From Bdellovibrionales bacterium Ga0074137 (GTDB lineage Bacteria > Bdellovibrionota > Bdellovibrionia > Bdellovibrionales > JAMPXM01), in the NCBI GenBank assembly GCA_001464715.1, contig LNDT01000001.1:47874-111873 (forward strand): a stretch of 64,000 nt of DNA. The letters run 5' to 3'. The position numbers were made by a program, and so were the translations under genes. Positions within the stretch are counted from its first letter, which is position 1; each line of letters starts with the position of its first letter. The notes under the pieces were generated by a model. That model was not told where the DNA came from. It was given only the letters and a program-made list of their open reading frames with translations, and made no database searches. Below are positions 44,377 to 55,331 of this stretch, in pieces.

Positions 44377-45066
44377 TTAACGAACAGCGACCTGCCGAAT
44401 CTGAATGTCGAAAGCTCCGACCGGATCGCTAACGCCGGGCTCGGCTTTGAAATTCACAACGACAGTGTTTCGCTCGGACTCTGGCAGTGACATCAAAATT
44501 CGGTCGGTTGAATTGAGCTCCTCCCCCGCAAAATACATCTGGGTGATGAGCTCGTGAAAGCCTCGCTTCATCACGCGAAAATGAATGTGCGGGGGCCTGA
44601 CCCAGCCGACATCGGCCGGATACGCTCCAGGAATGATGGTCTTAAAACGGTAGTTCCCATCTTTGTCGGTCATGCTTCGACCCCAGTACTGAAAGTTAGG
44701 ATCCAGCGCCGCCGTATTGGGATCGTTCGGATGATCATAGCGGCCCGTAGCACAAGCTTGCCAGATTTCGACCAAAGCACCTTCAACCGGACTACAATTT
44801 GTGTCGCGCACGACGCCCGTGACCCACACCACGCGGCCCAAGGCCTGCGCACTGCGGCCCGCAACGAGCGTTAAGTCGGTGTCTTTGTCCAACTGATTGA
44901 CCACCGGGTAAAATGGCCCCTTGGCCTGTCTTGGCGTGGCTTCACACACAGCACTCGCCGAGGCCGTGCGCGCCAGTAAACCAACCCCTGCGGCCGCAGT
45001 GAGAGCCAACGGCACATTCTTTAGGAACAATCTTCGAGATGCTGCAGATTCATTTGAACTTTTCAT
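44377..45066 (-). CDS. Exported intradiol ring-cleavage dioxygenase (twin-arginine signal)
   Basis: About 229 residues. The start at ATG 45066 has AAGGGGG upstream. The N-terminus has SRRLFLKN, a twin-arginine Tat motif, then ALTAAAGVGLLA and a cleavage near ASA. The mature protein is an intradiol dioxygenase: the Fe(III) ligands of this family are two Tyr and two His, seen as GRYDHP (Tyr), FQYWGRS (Tyr), and RPPHIHFRV (two His), in the right order. Such enzymes cleave catechol-type aromatic rings between the two hydroxyl groups; protocatechuate 3,4-dioxygenase-beta-like exported forms are known in other bacteria with unknown substrates. The Tat route fits the need to load iron before export. 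Confidence 0.85.
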   Translation of the reverse strand: MKSSNESAASRRLFLKNVPLALTAAAGVGLLARTASASAVCEATPRQAKGPFYPVVNQLDKDTDLTLVAGRSAQALGRVVWVTGVVRDTNCSPVEGALVEIWQACATGRYDHPNDPNTAALDPNFQYWGRSMTDKDGNYRFKTIIPGAYPADVGWVRPPHIHFRVMKRGFHELITQMYFAGEELNSTDRILMSLPESERNTVVVNFKAEPGVSDPVGAFDIQIRQVAVR

Positions 45067-45298
45067 CAATCCCCCTTGGTTGAAATTCTTAGAACTGGCG
45101 GAAAGATAAATGAATTGAATACAAGTAAGTTTGCCGATTACTTTTCATAATCAGAACCCACGACGGAACTCGTGTTTTGAAAAAAGTCTCCTACAAAAAG
45201 AGCTGATCTCGCCCTCGAGTTGCTCCCTTACGGCCCCTGTCTTGCAATCTTGTCGGGCAATATAAATCAACGATGAGAGTCGAAGTCCGGGGTCACAA

Positions 45299-45850
45299 AT
45301 GTTTCAATTGTCCAAGCGTTTAGAAGTTTCGAAATCCAAATTAGCCGTCTCGGCTATCCTCTTCGGAGCGACACTGTTTGTAGGTCTGGATCCGTCGACG
45401 GGCCACGCTCAGGCCATGACCGAATACACCGAGATTATTCGGCCAGAAACCATCACTGAAGAGTTCAAGAGCCAAGCGGCGAAAGCGCCTGAGTGCGAAC
45501 TTCTCAACAGAACTTCGACTGTTTCTGTCGAGAACGACGGAACAAAACTTAAAGTAATTCACTACGTTATCGCGTCGAATTCAAACGCGCACCCCGATGT
45601 CTGCCTTCGCTATGAGATCGACTCTGCGTGCAACCTCTCTGAGCCCGTCGAAAAAATTGCGATCGACTTTACTTCGCTCACCAACGGGAGCTTCTACAAG
45701 GCGAGCCGAACATATCGTTTGAGCGGCGTCTGCGTCGAGTCCTCTGATCCCAACGATGTCCGTCTGGTGAAAGGCGGCGACAAGGTTTTGAACTACGAAC
45801 GCCGTCGACACTTCAATATGGTGACCGATTGGACCGAGAAGAAAAACTAG
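45299..45850 (+). CDS. Secreted protein of unknown function
   Basis: A 183-residue protein with a signal peptide (LAVSAILFGATLFVGL, cleavage near GHA at about 37). The mature part has four cysteines (PECELL, DVCLRYE, SACNLS, GVCVES) that could make two disulphides, and a beta-rich middle. Not recognised. It stands alone on the plus strand; a TATAAA sequence about 30 bases before the ATG is the only promoter-like hint, with no good -35. The 229 bases before it (45070-45298) otherwise hold nothing I can identify. Confidence 0.62.
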   Translation: MFQLSKRLEVSKSKLAVSAILFGATLFVGLDPSTGHAQAMTEYTEIIRPETITEEFKSQAAKAPECELLNRTSTVSVENDGTKLKVIHYVIASNSNAHPDVCLRYEIDSACNLSEPVEKIAIDFTSLTNGSFYKASRTYRLSGVCVESSDPNDVRLVKGGDKVLNYERRRHFNMVTDWTEKKN

Positions 45851-45851
45851 T

Positions 45852-47732
45852 TTAAGCGAGCTGAAAGAATCTCAAGACGCGGGCGACATTGCCCCTGAAT
45901 GTCTCAAGTTCCTCCGGGGCGACGGGCTTTTGTCCGTAGAGAGTCACAGCAAAACGCCTTGTCGCTCCCCCAAAGTCGTTTGCTAAAGTCGGAATCACCT
46001 TTTCAATCTCCCGGCTAAAGTCTTCGGCCGGAAGCCACTCTTCCCGCGAATGGTGGCCCGTCTCAAAAACTGTCAGCAGCGCATTGTAGGTTTCGATGAT
46101 CTCCTGATCGGGACTTAAATTTCGTGCACGAATCTGACTTAAGATAGCTTTTAGCTTTTGCTTTTGGCGCTGGGTGAGCATCTGGCGACGAATCTCTCGT
46201 TCGGCATCTTTTTCCGGTGAAGAGAAGAACTTCGCGAGGCCAAAGAGGATCGCTACCGCGATAGCCAAAAACAAAAGACCTTTCAGAATTTCCAGAGGGG
46301 CCTTCACTTTGTTCTGGAGCTCCTTAATTTTCTGTTCACGGTCGACCAACGGCTTTGTTGCAGCCGCTGCGGGACTCGAAGTTTCCGAGGCCGCTTTGGA
46401 CGGCCGCGCCGATGACGGTGTCGCCGCTGACGGTGTCGCCGAAGGCCCCGAAGGCGATGAGGTCGAAGCTTCTGCTGACTGTGGCGAGGACTGTGAGCCC
46501 GATTCAGACGATGTCGCAGGCGATGTAGAAGATGCTGTCGGTGATTCTGACGGCGACGGTGAGCTGGCAGCACGTCCTTGATCGTCCGGCCTACCCGCTG
46601 TTCCAACCTTACCGGCTTTGCCCGACGTGCCCACCGAAGTTTCTGCCGACGGTGGTTTTTCCGAACGCCCTGCGGAGCTCTGATCAGTGGCTCCGACTGA
46701 GCTCTCGCCGTTTTGCTGACTCAATGGACTATCGCCGCTCTTTGAACTGGGTGCATTCTGTGATTCGCGGCCGCTCGGAGGCTGGCTTCCCAAGGTACGT
46801 GGCAATTCGGCACCAGAAGTGCCTCCAGAAGTACCACGTGATGTGCCAACAAAAGTGCTGCCTTCGGGACGACCTTTTACTTCGCCGCGCTTTTCTTGCC
46901 ACTTCAAAATTTGCTCGGCGACATTGCGACTGATGGTATCCATTGCTGCGCTCTCAGGTTTTTTCACATCAAGCTTTGGAATCGCTGACGGGTTGAGCAC
47001 GGAACTTTTTGTAAAGGGACTTTGTTTGGGCACCACAAAATCGACAATGAAATAGAGGCTCACAAGTGCAACGCTGATCACCGCGCTGGACTTTAAAAAC
47101 TGGGATATTTTTAAACGTCGACGCACATTGGCTCGATCCGCATCAATTTCACGGAAAGCCAATAGGGCGCCGACGAACGAAATCACATAGCCAATAAACA
47201 AAAACACCAGCAATGGATTCCGTCCTTGAATAAACGCATATGTCGCAAGACCGAAGGAAAGAAACAGCGGAATCAACAGCTGATTCAAAAACGGAGCAAA
47301 GTAGATAGCGGAAAGAGTGAGTATCGAGACCACCCCACTCACGAAAAAAAATCCACCAAAACGAAAGCTAATGAAGATCGTCAGTGCAAGACTTAAAGTC
47401 CAAGCAATATAGATCCGGTAACGATGACCACCAAAATCTAAAAGCTCAATCAAAACCCGTCGTTCTTTACTTTGCTCGGCTAAATCGTCGACGCGGTTTC
47501 CGAAAATAACAAGATCCTCTTTGGGCTTATGGAGTCCACGATGATCAAGATCAAAAAAAGTTGTAGAATCATTATAGAGGCGGGAACGAATCCACATTGA
47601 AAGTCCATAGATCAATCCCAATACTAAAAAAAACCGTGCGTCGAATGAGGCTTCCTCTGAGGCCTGATAGCACGCATTTGCTAAGGTCATCGCGGCAACT
47701 GTCATCGAAAGAAACAACTGATAGCTGGTCAC
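45852..47732 (-). CDS. Membrane protein with DUF4129-type C-terminal domain (TgpA-like without transglutaminase)
   Basis: A 626-residue protein. The first 250 residues hold about seven hydrophobic helices with the DUF3488-like layout (YGLSMWIRSRLYND and FFRFGGFFF regions). A long low-complexity linker rich in Ser/Thr/Pro/Gly/Ala (about residues 285-460) follows, then a single transmembrane helix (LEILKGLLFLAIAVAILFGLAKFF near 483-505) and a C-terminal soluble domain (YNALLTVFETGHHSREEWLPAEDF...) that matches DUF4129. In TgpA the linker would be a transglutaminase domain; here no Cys-His-Asp triad is visible, so the enzyme core seems to be replaced by disordered sequence. It ends a moxR-DUF58 operon by a four-base overlap. 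Confidence 0.72.
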   Translation of the reverse strand: MTSYQLFLSMTVAAMTLANACYQASEEASFDARFFLVLGLIYGLSMWIRSRLYNDSTTFFDLDHRGLHKPKEDLVIFGNRVDDLAEQSKERRVLIELLDFGGHRYRIYIAWTLSLALTIFISFRFGGFFFVSGVVSILTLSAIYFAPFLNQLLIPLFLSFGLATYAFIQGRNPLLVFLFIGYVISFVGALLAFREIDADRANVRRRLKISQFLKSSAVISVALVSLYFIVDFVVPKQSPFTKSSVLNPSAIPKLDVKKPESAAMDTISRNVAEQILKWQEKRGEVKGRPEGSTFVGTSRGTSGGTSGAELPRTLGSQPPSGRESQNAPSSKSGDSPLSQQNGESSVGATDQSSAGRSEKPPSAETSVGTSGKAGKVGTAGRPDDQGRAASSPSPSESPTASSTSPATSSESGSQSSPQSAEASTSSPSGPSATPSAATPSSARPSKAASETSSPAAAATKPLVDREQKIKELQNKVKAPLEILKGLLFLAIAVAILFGLAKFFSSPEKDAEREIRRQMLTQRQKQKLKAILSQIRARNLSPDQEIIETYNALLTVFETGHHSREEWLPAEDFSREIEKVIPTLANDFGGATRRFAVTLYGQKPVAPEELETFRGNVARVLRFFQLA

Positions 47733-49105
47733 TTTCGACCGCCCGACTTGGGGCGAAAGACGTCTCGCACCGGAACCCTATTCTTTGCGACGTAAACTCT
47801 AATTCCGCAGCGTTCGAAATCATCGACGGCCTCGTCGAGGTCTTGCATGAGCTTTGCTCCGATCAATAAACCCGTCGACAATGACTCTAAAAACTGAACC
47901 CAAAAAGTATCAGTATCAATGAGAACAAGAGTGACGTGAAAGCCTTCAATCTGAAGTGCTTTAAGTTCCGAGCGACTTCTCTCAAGTTCAGCCTTGTTGT
48001 AGGGAACGATGTAGAAAATGTTTGAACCACGAACATAAAAGTCCCGATACCTTCCAAGGACGTTGGGGGGATCAACAAGTACGGAATCCTCGTCCCGAAC
48101 TGGCTTTAGATCTGCCACATGTCGAGCGAGGTGATGAAAGTGATCATCGCCGGCTCCAGGCTCGACCCACGAACGATCGCTGAAAAAAGCGATGGAATTG
48201 CCAAGGTCCAACTGTTGGCGCACAAGAGCCAACGCAATATCTTTACCGTACTCCCACGTCGAATTCGAGTGTCGACCGATTTGCCAGTGTGGCGACATAT
48301 TCAAAACAATGTTCACTTCGCAGCTTACGACTTTCTCAAATTCTTTAACTAAAAGTCCCTGACCGCGTGACGACAGTCGCCAAGCAATGTGGCGAAGTGA
48401 GTCGCCTCGGGCATAGGGCCTTACTCCAGAAAAATTGACGCTGAGGCCACGATGAGCGGCCTCATAATTTCCATATCTCGAAGAATCGTTGGACGGACGA
48501 ACCTCAACGTCAGGTATCGCCTCAACATGGGGATGCACTTCAATTTCAGCCGGCGTGTCGTCGGACACACGAAATTCAAAAATTCCAAGATCATCTGTGA
48601 ATCGCGCCACCAGAGGACCAATCGTGTGGTGGCCCATTCCGCCGTCGCAGGAACGTTTGTACGATAGACGCACCATGGAGTAGGACGGAAGCCGCTCGGG
48701 CGCAATGTGGACTCTGGCGTCTTTAGCGGCACTAAACAGATCATCGATAACAAGGCCTGAAACAGAAAACCCCGAGCGATTCTTTACTTCAACGACAACG
48801 TCAATCATCGTTTTTTCTCGAAGTGAGCGAACTGGTAAAATACGACGAACAGTTAAGCCACGTGCAGCGACAAAAGCCTTCATGTACAAGAAAGCTAGGC
48901 CCACCACTTCGACGATGAGTAAGACAAAGGCCGTGCGATTAAAGAATGTAAGGGTCAGCAGCCCCACGAAAAGCACACCTGCGAACACAGCAGGAGAAAA
49001 AAGATGACGACGTTTATCGAAAAACGAAACCTCTATTTCCTCCAGGAGCTGTCGCCCCCCTCGGTAGAAGTATTCGTAAAGTGGCTTCGCTTCGAACCGA
49101 ATCAT
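47729..49105 (-). CDS. DUF58 domain protein
   Basis: A 458-residue protein with two hydrophobic helices near residue 40-80 (AVFAGVLFVGLLTLTFF, FVLLIVEVVGLAFLYM), then a soluble part containing the DUF58 signature: a VRPYARGDSLRHIAWRLSSRGQ segment near 230-250, followed by a von Willebrand A-like fold (NIVLNMSPHWQ, IAFFSDRSWV). The DUF58 family has a MIDAS-like VWA fold and works with MoxR-type ATPases. It overlaps the preceding moxR by four bases and the following DUF4129 gene by four bases; this is the standard trio of cell-envelope chaperone-like complexes. Confidence 0.85.
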   Translation of the reverse strand: MIRFEAKPLYEYFYRGGRQLLEEIEVSFFDKRRHLFSPAVFAGVLFVGLLTLTFFNRTAFVLLIVEVVGLAFLYMKAFVAARGLTVRRILPVRSLREKTMIDVVVEVKNRSGFSVSGLVIDDLFSAAKDARVHIAPERLPSYSMVRLSYKRSCDGGMGHHTIGPLVARFTDDLGIFEFRVSDDTPAEIEVHPHVEAIPDVEVRPSNDSSRYGNYEAAHRGLSVNFSGVRPYARGDSLRHIAWRLSSRGQGLLVKEFEKVVSCEVNIVLNMSPHWQIGRHSNSTWEYGKDIALALVRQQLDLGNSIAFFSDRSWVEPGAGDDHFHHLARHVADLKPVRDEDSVLVDPPNVLGRYRDFYVRGSNIFYIVPYNKAELERSRSELKALQIEGFHVTLVLIDTDTFWVQFLESLSTGLLIGAKLMQDLDEAVDDFERCGIRVYVAKNRVPVRDVFRPKSGGRK

Positions 49106-50046
49106 TTCCTTCTCAAAGGTGCCGGTGTTTTTGAGATGATCAAATCCAAAACATCCAAAGCCGTTCTTCCAGAAAGCTTCGCCTCAGACGTCAAGATCAG
49201 CCGGTGTGCCAAGACAGGTTTAATCAAAGAGAAGACGTGGCTTGGAGAAACAAAATCCTGACCATCAAATAAAGCGCTGGCCTGAGCCGCTCGAGAAAGA
49301 GCGATGGCCGCGCGAGGGCTCGCTCCCACGCGAACCTCCGGCTCTTGTCGAGTCTTTGTAATCAGAGCCCCAATGTAGTTATAAATCTCATCAGAGATCG
49401 CGACTTCTTTCACACGACTTTGAACCCACATGAGGCGCTCGTGAGACTCGACAGCTTCCAGCGTATGTATGGGATGAATCATGGTTTGATTTTTGATCAT
49501 CTGAATTTCTTCTTCAGGTGCTGGGTAGCCCATCGAAATTTTCATCATGAAACGGTCGAGCTGCGCTTCGGGAAGAGGAAATGTTCCCAGCTGATCGACG
49601 GGATTTTGCGTCGCGATCGTAAAAAACAGTTCGTCGAGCTTGTAGGTCTGGCCGTCAATCGACACTTGCCCTTCGCTCATGGCTTCAAGCAGTGCTGACT
49701 GCGTTCGAGGCGTCGCTCGGTTAATTTCATCGCCCAAAAGAATGGCGGTAAAAATGGGACCTTGATGAAATTCAAAACTGTGGTTGTCTTGACGGAAAAT
49801 CGAAGACCCCAACACGTCACTCGGCAAAAGATCAGGAGTAAATTGAACTCGTTGAAATTTAACGTGAGCCGACTTGGCAATGGCGCGCGCTAGAATTGTT
49901 TTGCCGGTGCCAGGCACATCTTCAATGAGAACGTGACCGCCCGCCATCCAGCAAGAAAGCACATCACGAATCTGTCGCTCTTTTCCGACAATGACTTTTT
50001 CAACGTTGCCTAAAACTTTTCTCAGTATTGCGGCCGCGGCGTCCAT
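49102..50046 (-). CDS. MoxR-family AAA+ ATPase
   Basis: A 314-residue AAA+ protein. Walker A is EDVPGTGKTILARA near 39-52, Walker B is AILLGDEINRATPRTQSALLEAM near 100-125, sensor 1 TIATQNPVDQLGTFPLPEAQLDRF near 147-170 (this PLPEAQLDRF motif is diagnostic of MoxR), and the C-terminal helical lid ends with sensor 2 in VGASPRAAIALSRAA near 250. MoxR ATPases act as chaperones for metal-enzyme assembly or envelope protein complexes; the DUF58 and DUF4129 partners follow directly. The protein starts at the ATG at 50046. Confidence 0.92.
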   Translation of the reverse strand: MDAAAAILRKVLGNVEKVIVGKERQIRDVLSCWMAGGHVLIEDVPGTGKTILARAIAKSAHVKFQRVQFTPDLLPSDVLGSSIFRQDNHSFEFHQGPIFTAILLGDEINRATPRTQSALLEAMSEGQVSIDGQTYKLDELFFTIATQNPVDQLGTFPLPEAQLDRFMMKISMGYPAPEEEIQMIKNQTMIHPIHTLEAVESHERLMWVQSRVKEVAISDEIYNYIGALITKTRQEPEVRVGASPRAAIALSRAAQASALFDGQDFVSPSHVFSLIKPVLAHRLILTSEAKLSGRTALDVLDLIISKTPAPLRRK

Positions 50047-50126
50047 CGTAGGCTCCCTGGAAAATCACATCCTATCGATGGACTCACTGATTTCCAAAGA
50101 GCGCCCTAGACCAAAGGCCAATCGCT

Positions 50127-50423
50127 TTACTCAGACCAAAGCAGTCGACGGCTCACCAAATCACAATTGGGAGTTACGATGATCTCATAAGCCGCGTCTC
50201 CGCCCTGATCATTTGTTCGTACCTCGTAATTCAGATTTCCATCCGCTAAGACTTCGCGAAAAACTCCGGGCTGAGAGTAGCCGACGCCGACATACTGTTC
50301 GGCCTCCAGCGAGCAATCGCGAGCCGAAGTCGTGGCTCTGGCCGCCGATAATCCGACGACGCTTGAAACTAAGAGACCGGAAACACCCATAACCAATATC
50401 AAGATTTTCACATTTGATTTCAT
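50127..50423 (-). CDS. Small secreted protein of unknown function
   Basis: A 98-residue exported protein. A strong GGAGG ribosome binding site precedes the ATG. The signal peptide is clear (ILILVMGVSGLLVSSVVGLSA, cleavage near ARA). The mature 70 residues hold two cysteines (RDCSLEAEQ and NCDLVS) and no known motif. Upstream of the MoxR operon by 80 bases on the same strand but with an independent-looking start site. Confidence 0.6.
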   Translation of the reverse strand: MKSNVKILILVMGVSGLLVSSVVGLSAARATTSARDCSLEAEQYVGVGYSQPGVFREVLADGNLNYEVRTNDQGGDAAYEIIVTPNCDLVSRRLLWSE

Positions 50424-50653
50424 CGAAGGACCTCCGCGGCTCCTCTCTTATGCAATGTGATCTGAAAAGGCGATCAAAATGCCGACCGCCAACGTCATGA
50501 TTGCGTCAGCAAATCGCCTTTAGCTCTCATTGTATCGATCTGAGACGTCGAAATACTTTGCGAAATCTGGGGGTTGTACGAATCGTGAAGTTCAGGTCAC
50601 ATTTAAGATGGCCTGGTGACCAATCCGACGTGCATGTGGATTGCAACCCTTCC

Positions 50654-50677
50654 AAACCAGAATCGAAACCAGAATCG
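50654..50677 (+). repeat. 12-bp direct repeat just before the lipoprotein gene
   Basis: Two perfect copies of aaaccagaatcg, with a partial third, lie about 20 bases before the ATG at 50696. Read in the gene frame they encode KPES repeats, so if translation began earlier they would be coding. This is the third place in the window with a 12-bp period. Confidence 0.6.
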
Positions 50678-50695
50678 AAACCGGAGACACCTCAG

Positions 50696-51679
50696 ATGCA
50701 GCAAGAAACAGCAAAGTCCTCTAAGCGAAATCCAAACCGATTCAAACTGATCGCTCGCTTTGCGATCGTGGGCGCTGTGTTGGTTTTCATGTTTCAAAAC
50801 TGCAGTAACACGACAAGTTTCCTTTCGACTGAAGATCCCACAAAAGCGCTCGACGCAGTCGATGCGCCCACGGCCGAAGACACTCCGGTTTCGGTCGTTC
50901 CGCCCACGGGGCCCGAAACTCCTTTGCCCCCAGGAGATCTTGGTGTCTGCCAAGGTGTATCGTGCGATCTCGACCCGCTCACGAATCTACCTGCCGTCAC
51001 GACGATCCTCATGGCACTTGGAGACGAGGCCGACGATCAGCTTGTTATCAACGGAGCCTCGTCACAATTGATTGCAGAGACCGTCATTCGGTACACGTCT
51101 CCTAAAACGAATCCAAAAATTCTATTTATCCAAGACGACAATGTTCAGGGTGAATCTCCGGAAGACACAGCTTACGCAAAAGAAGTTTTGCTAAAGCGCT
51201 ACGATGTGAAAAGTATCGACCAACCGCGCGGCGGAATTACTCCCAACGACCTTGTCGGCTACGACATCGTTTGGTTCAACAATCCAGGACACCCCATGGG
51301 GTCTGTAAATACTCGAAATGCTCTTATGGGTTTTGCTGGCGGCGTCGTCCTTCAAGGTGACGATCTGACACGTGGAAACGGATTTTCAACAGAAGAATTA
51401 ACGGGGCTTCGTCACATCGACAACGGAGCCAGCGTTGCATGTGACGGCGTCAACTATCCTCACGACAATAATTCGGGTCAGAAATTTCGCGTCACACTTG
51501 ATGCGGAAAAAATTCCTGGAGTGAACGACAGTACGATCTCTTTTCTCTACGGAAATGATATCGATAACTCGATCCCGACTCGTCCGAACCTTGAGATCCT
51601 TGCAACGGCTAAAGGTGGACCCGAAACCTGCACACAAGAGCGTCCCGCGATCGTTCGCTATCTCAAAACATCTTCGTAA
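50696..51679 (+). CDS. Putative lipoprotein of unknown function
   Basis: About 327 residues starting at ATG 50696, which has GGAGA upstream. The N-terminus is basic (SSKRNPNRFKLIARF) and ends in AIVGAVLVFMFQNCSN, a lipobox-like FMFQNC; the Gln/Asn before Cys is atypical, so lipidation is likely but not certain. The mature part has a Pro/Thr/Val-rich linker (about 50-90) and a soluble domain that starts TTILMALGDEADDQLV, with a regular alpha/beta pattern (ILFIQDD, YDIVWFNNPGHPMG, GFAGGVVLQGDD) like a glutamine-amidotransferase or ThuA-like flavodoxin fold. No catalytic set is clear. Ends before the bidirectional terminator at 51706. Confidence 0.6.
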   Translation: MQQETAKSSKRNPNRFKLIARFAIVGAVLVFMFQNCSNTTSFLSTEDPTKALDAVDAPTAEDTPVSVVPPTGPETPLPPGDLGVCQGVSCDLDPLTNLPAVTTILMALGDEADDQLVINGASSQLIAETVIRYTSPKTNPKILFIQDDNVQGESPEDTAYAKEVLLKRYDVKSIDQPRGGITPNDLVGYDIVWFNNPGHPMGSVNTRNALMGFAGGVVLQGDDLTRGNGFSTEELTGLRHIDNGASVACDGVNYPHDNNSGQKFRVTLDAEKIPGVNDSTISFLYGNDIDNSIPTRPNLEILATAKGGPETCTQERPAIVRYLKTSS

Positions 51680-51705
51680 ATTAGGTGCCGGCTTTTCTTG
51701 AATAA

Positions 51706-51741
51706 AAAATGCCCTGTAACACTTCTGTTACAGGGCATTTT
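51706..51741. terminator. Bidirectional intrinsic terminator
   Basis: A perfect 16-bp inverted repeat (51706-51721 and 51726-51741, loop CTTC) with an A-run on the left arm and a T-run on the right, the classic arrangement for a terminator that works on both strands. It sits 27 bases after the lipoprotein stop and 28 bases past the katG stop, so it serves both convergent genes. Confidence 0.88.
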
Positions 51742-51768
51742 CGTCAAAGAGCACCTAATCTCAAACCC

Positions 51769-54141
<2,373 letters not shown>

Positions 54142-54212
54142 CTAGCTAAACCATCGACCGATTGCGTTGATAGGTTAAGTTTGTCTCGTGAGGCATTTGA
54201 TTTTTTTAAACA

Positions 54213-54241
54213 GCACAATCGAAGATTGATTTTCGATGTGC
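54213..54241 (+). promoter_or_regulatory. Imperfect inverted repeat upstream of crtE
   Basis: gcacaATCGAA and TTCGATgtgc pair with one bulged A around an eight-base loop, ending 20 bases before the GTG of crtE. It could be a regulator site or a leader hairpin controlling the carotenoid genes, or a weak palindrome by chance. Confidence 0.25.
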
Positions 54242-54260
54242 AGAATGATGTCGTCGCTAT

Positions 54261-55331
54261 GTGAAGATTCCGTTAGAGACAGATTGGATCGAAATCCATC
54301 TCGATGAAATTGTGTGCAGCGCTCGCGGTACTGCGGGCAAACGCTTTCGAGAACAAATGGTTCTCGTTGCGGCCGCTATTTCGGGTCGACTCTGCGACGG
54401 TTCCATGTGTTTAAAATCAGCTAAAGTCTTTGCTGATGTCATCGAATCGATTCATTTGGGAAGTCTCGTCATCGATGACATTCAAGACGCAAGTGTAGTT
54501 CGACGCGGAAAGCCGGCCCTGCACACTCGTTTCGGAACGCCATTAGCGCTCAATGCGGGAAACTGGCTTTATTTCGAAGCCCTTGAGCGTCTGACCGTCG
54601 CTTCGGATGTACCGGAAAGTCGTCGCAACGAAGCGATCCGCCTGCTCATTGCAGCGATGCGCGAAGCCCATGAAGGCCAAGCCGTTGATCTTGGCGTCGA
54701 TATGTTCACCGTCGACCGCAAGGCGGTCGGCCAAACCGTTGAACTTGCTTCGTCTAAAAAAACGGGCGCCCTCATGGAAGCGGCGTTTGGTTTGGGCTTT
54801 CTTTGCGCCAGTGAAGTTTCAGATACAAAGTACCGAGCCTTTCGAGACTTCGGCCGCGAATGGGGAATCGCCCTTCAAATGCTGGATGATCTCGGGTCTT
54901 TTTTAAGGAGTCTCAATGGGGAGCTTCCGCCAGAGCGAAGCTTCGAAGATTTCCGCAACGGTAGCCCCAGTTTTGTTTGGACGATGGCGGACGAACTTTT
55001 GGACGACTCAGCACATCGGCGTTTTCAGTATTTTGCGTCCAGCGCACGCGACCCTTTGAGCGAAAGCTTCACCAGCGGCCGCACAGAATTCGAAGACCTG
55101 ATCAAGGCGTCAGAACTTTTTCCGCGCGGCCTGCGCCGAACGCGCGAGAGAATCGAAACCGCGATTTCTAAACTTGAAGCTCAGTGCCGTGTTTCGGGCC
55201 AGCTTCCAGTCAATCAAACATCAGAAATTCAGCAACTTACCACACTCAGTCGAGAACTTGAGGCCGCATATGGAAACTTCGATCGATTCAACAAGAATTC
55301 AAACCAAGACGTCGCAGAAATCGTCCGTTAG
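54261..55331 (+). CDS. crtE: Polyprenyl diphosphate synthase (geranylgeranyl type)
   Basis: Condenses isoprenyl units to a C20 diphosphate for carotenoids. The first Asp-rich motif is DDIQDAS near residue 74 (the D-D-x-x-D form), the second is MLDDLGSFLR near 210. RRGKPALHTRFG near 82 is the conserved partner of the first motif. The length of 356 residues includes a C-terminal helical extension (about 100 residues with VSGQLPVNQTSEI) beyond the usual fold. GTG start at 54261. The next gene, crtI, starts within its last 62 bases, so translation is coupled. Gene symbol given by position in a carotenoid cluster. Confidence 0.85.
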   Translation: MKIPLETDWIEIHLDEIVCSARGTAGKRFREQMVLVAAAISGRLCDGSMCLKSAKVFADVIESIHLGSLVIDDIQDASVVRRGKPALHTRFGTPLALNAGNWLYFEALERLTVASDVPESRRNEAIRLLIAAMREAHEGQAVDLGVDMFTVDRKAVGQTVELASSKKTGALMEAAFGLGFLCASEVSDTKYRAFRDFGREWGIALQMLDDLGSFLRSLNGELPPERSFEDFRNGSPSFVWTMADELLDDSAHRRFQYFASSARDPLSESFTSGRTEFEDLIKASELFPRGLRRTRERIETAISKLEAQCRVSGQLPVNQTSEIQQLTTLSRELEAAYGNFDRFNKNSNQDVAEIVR

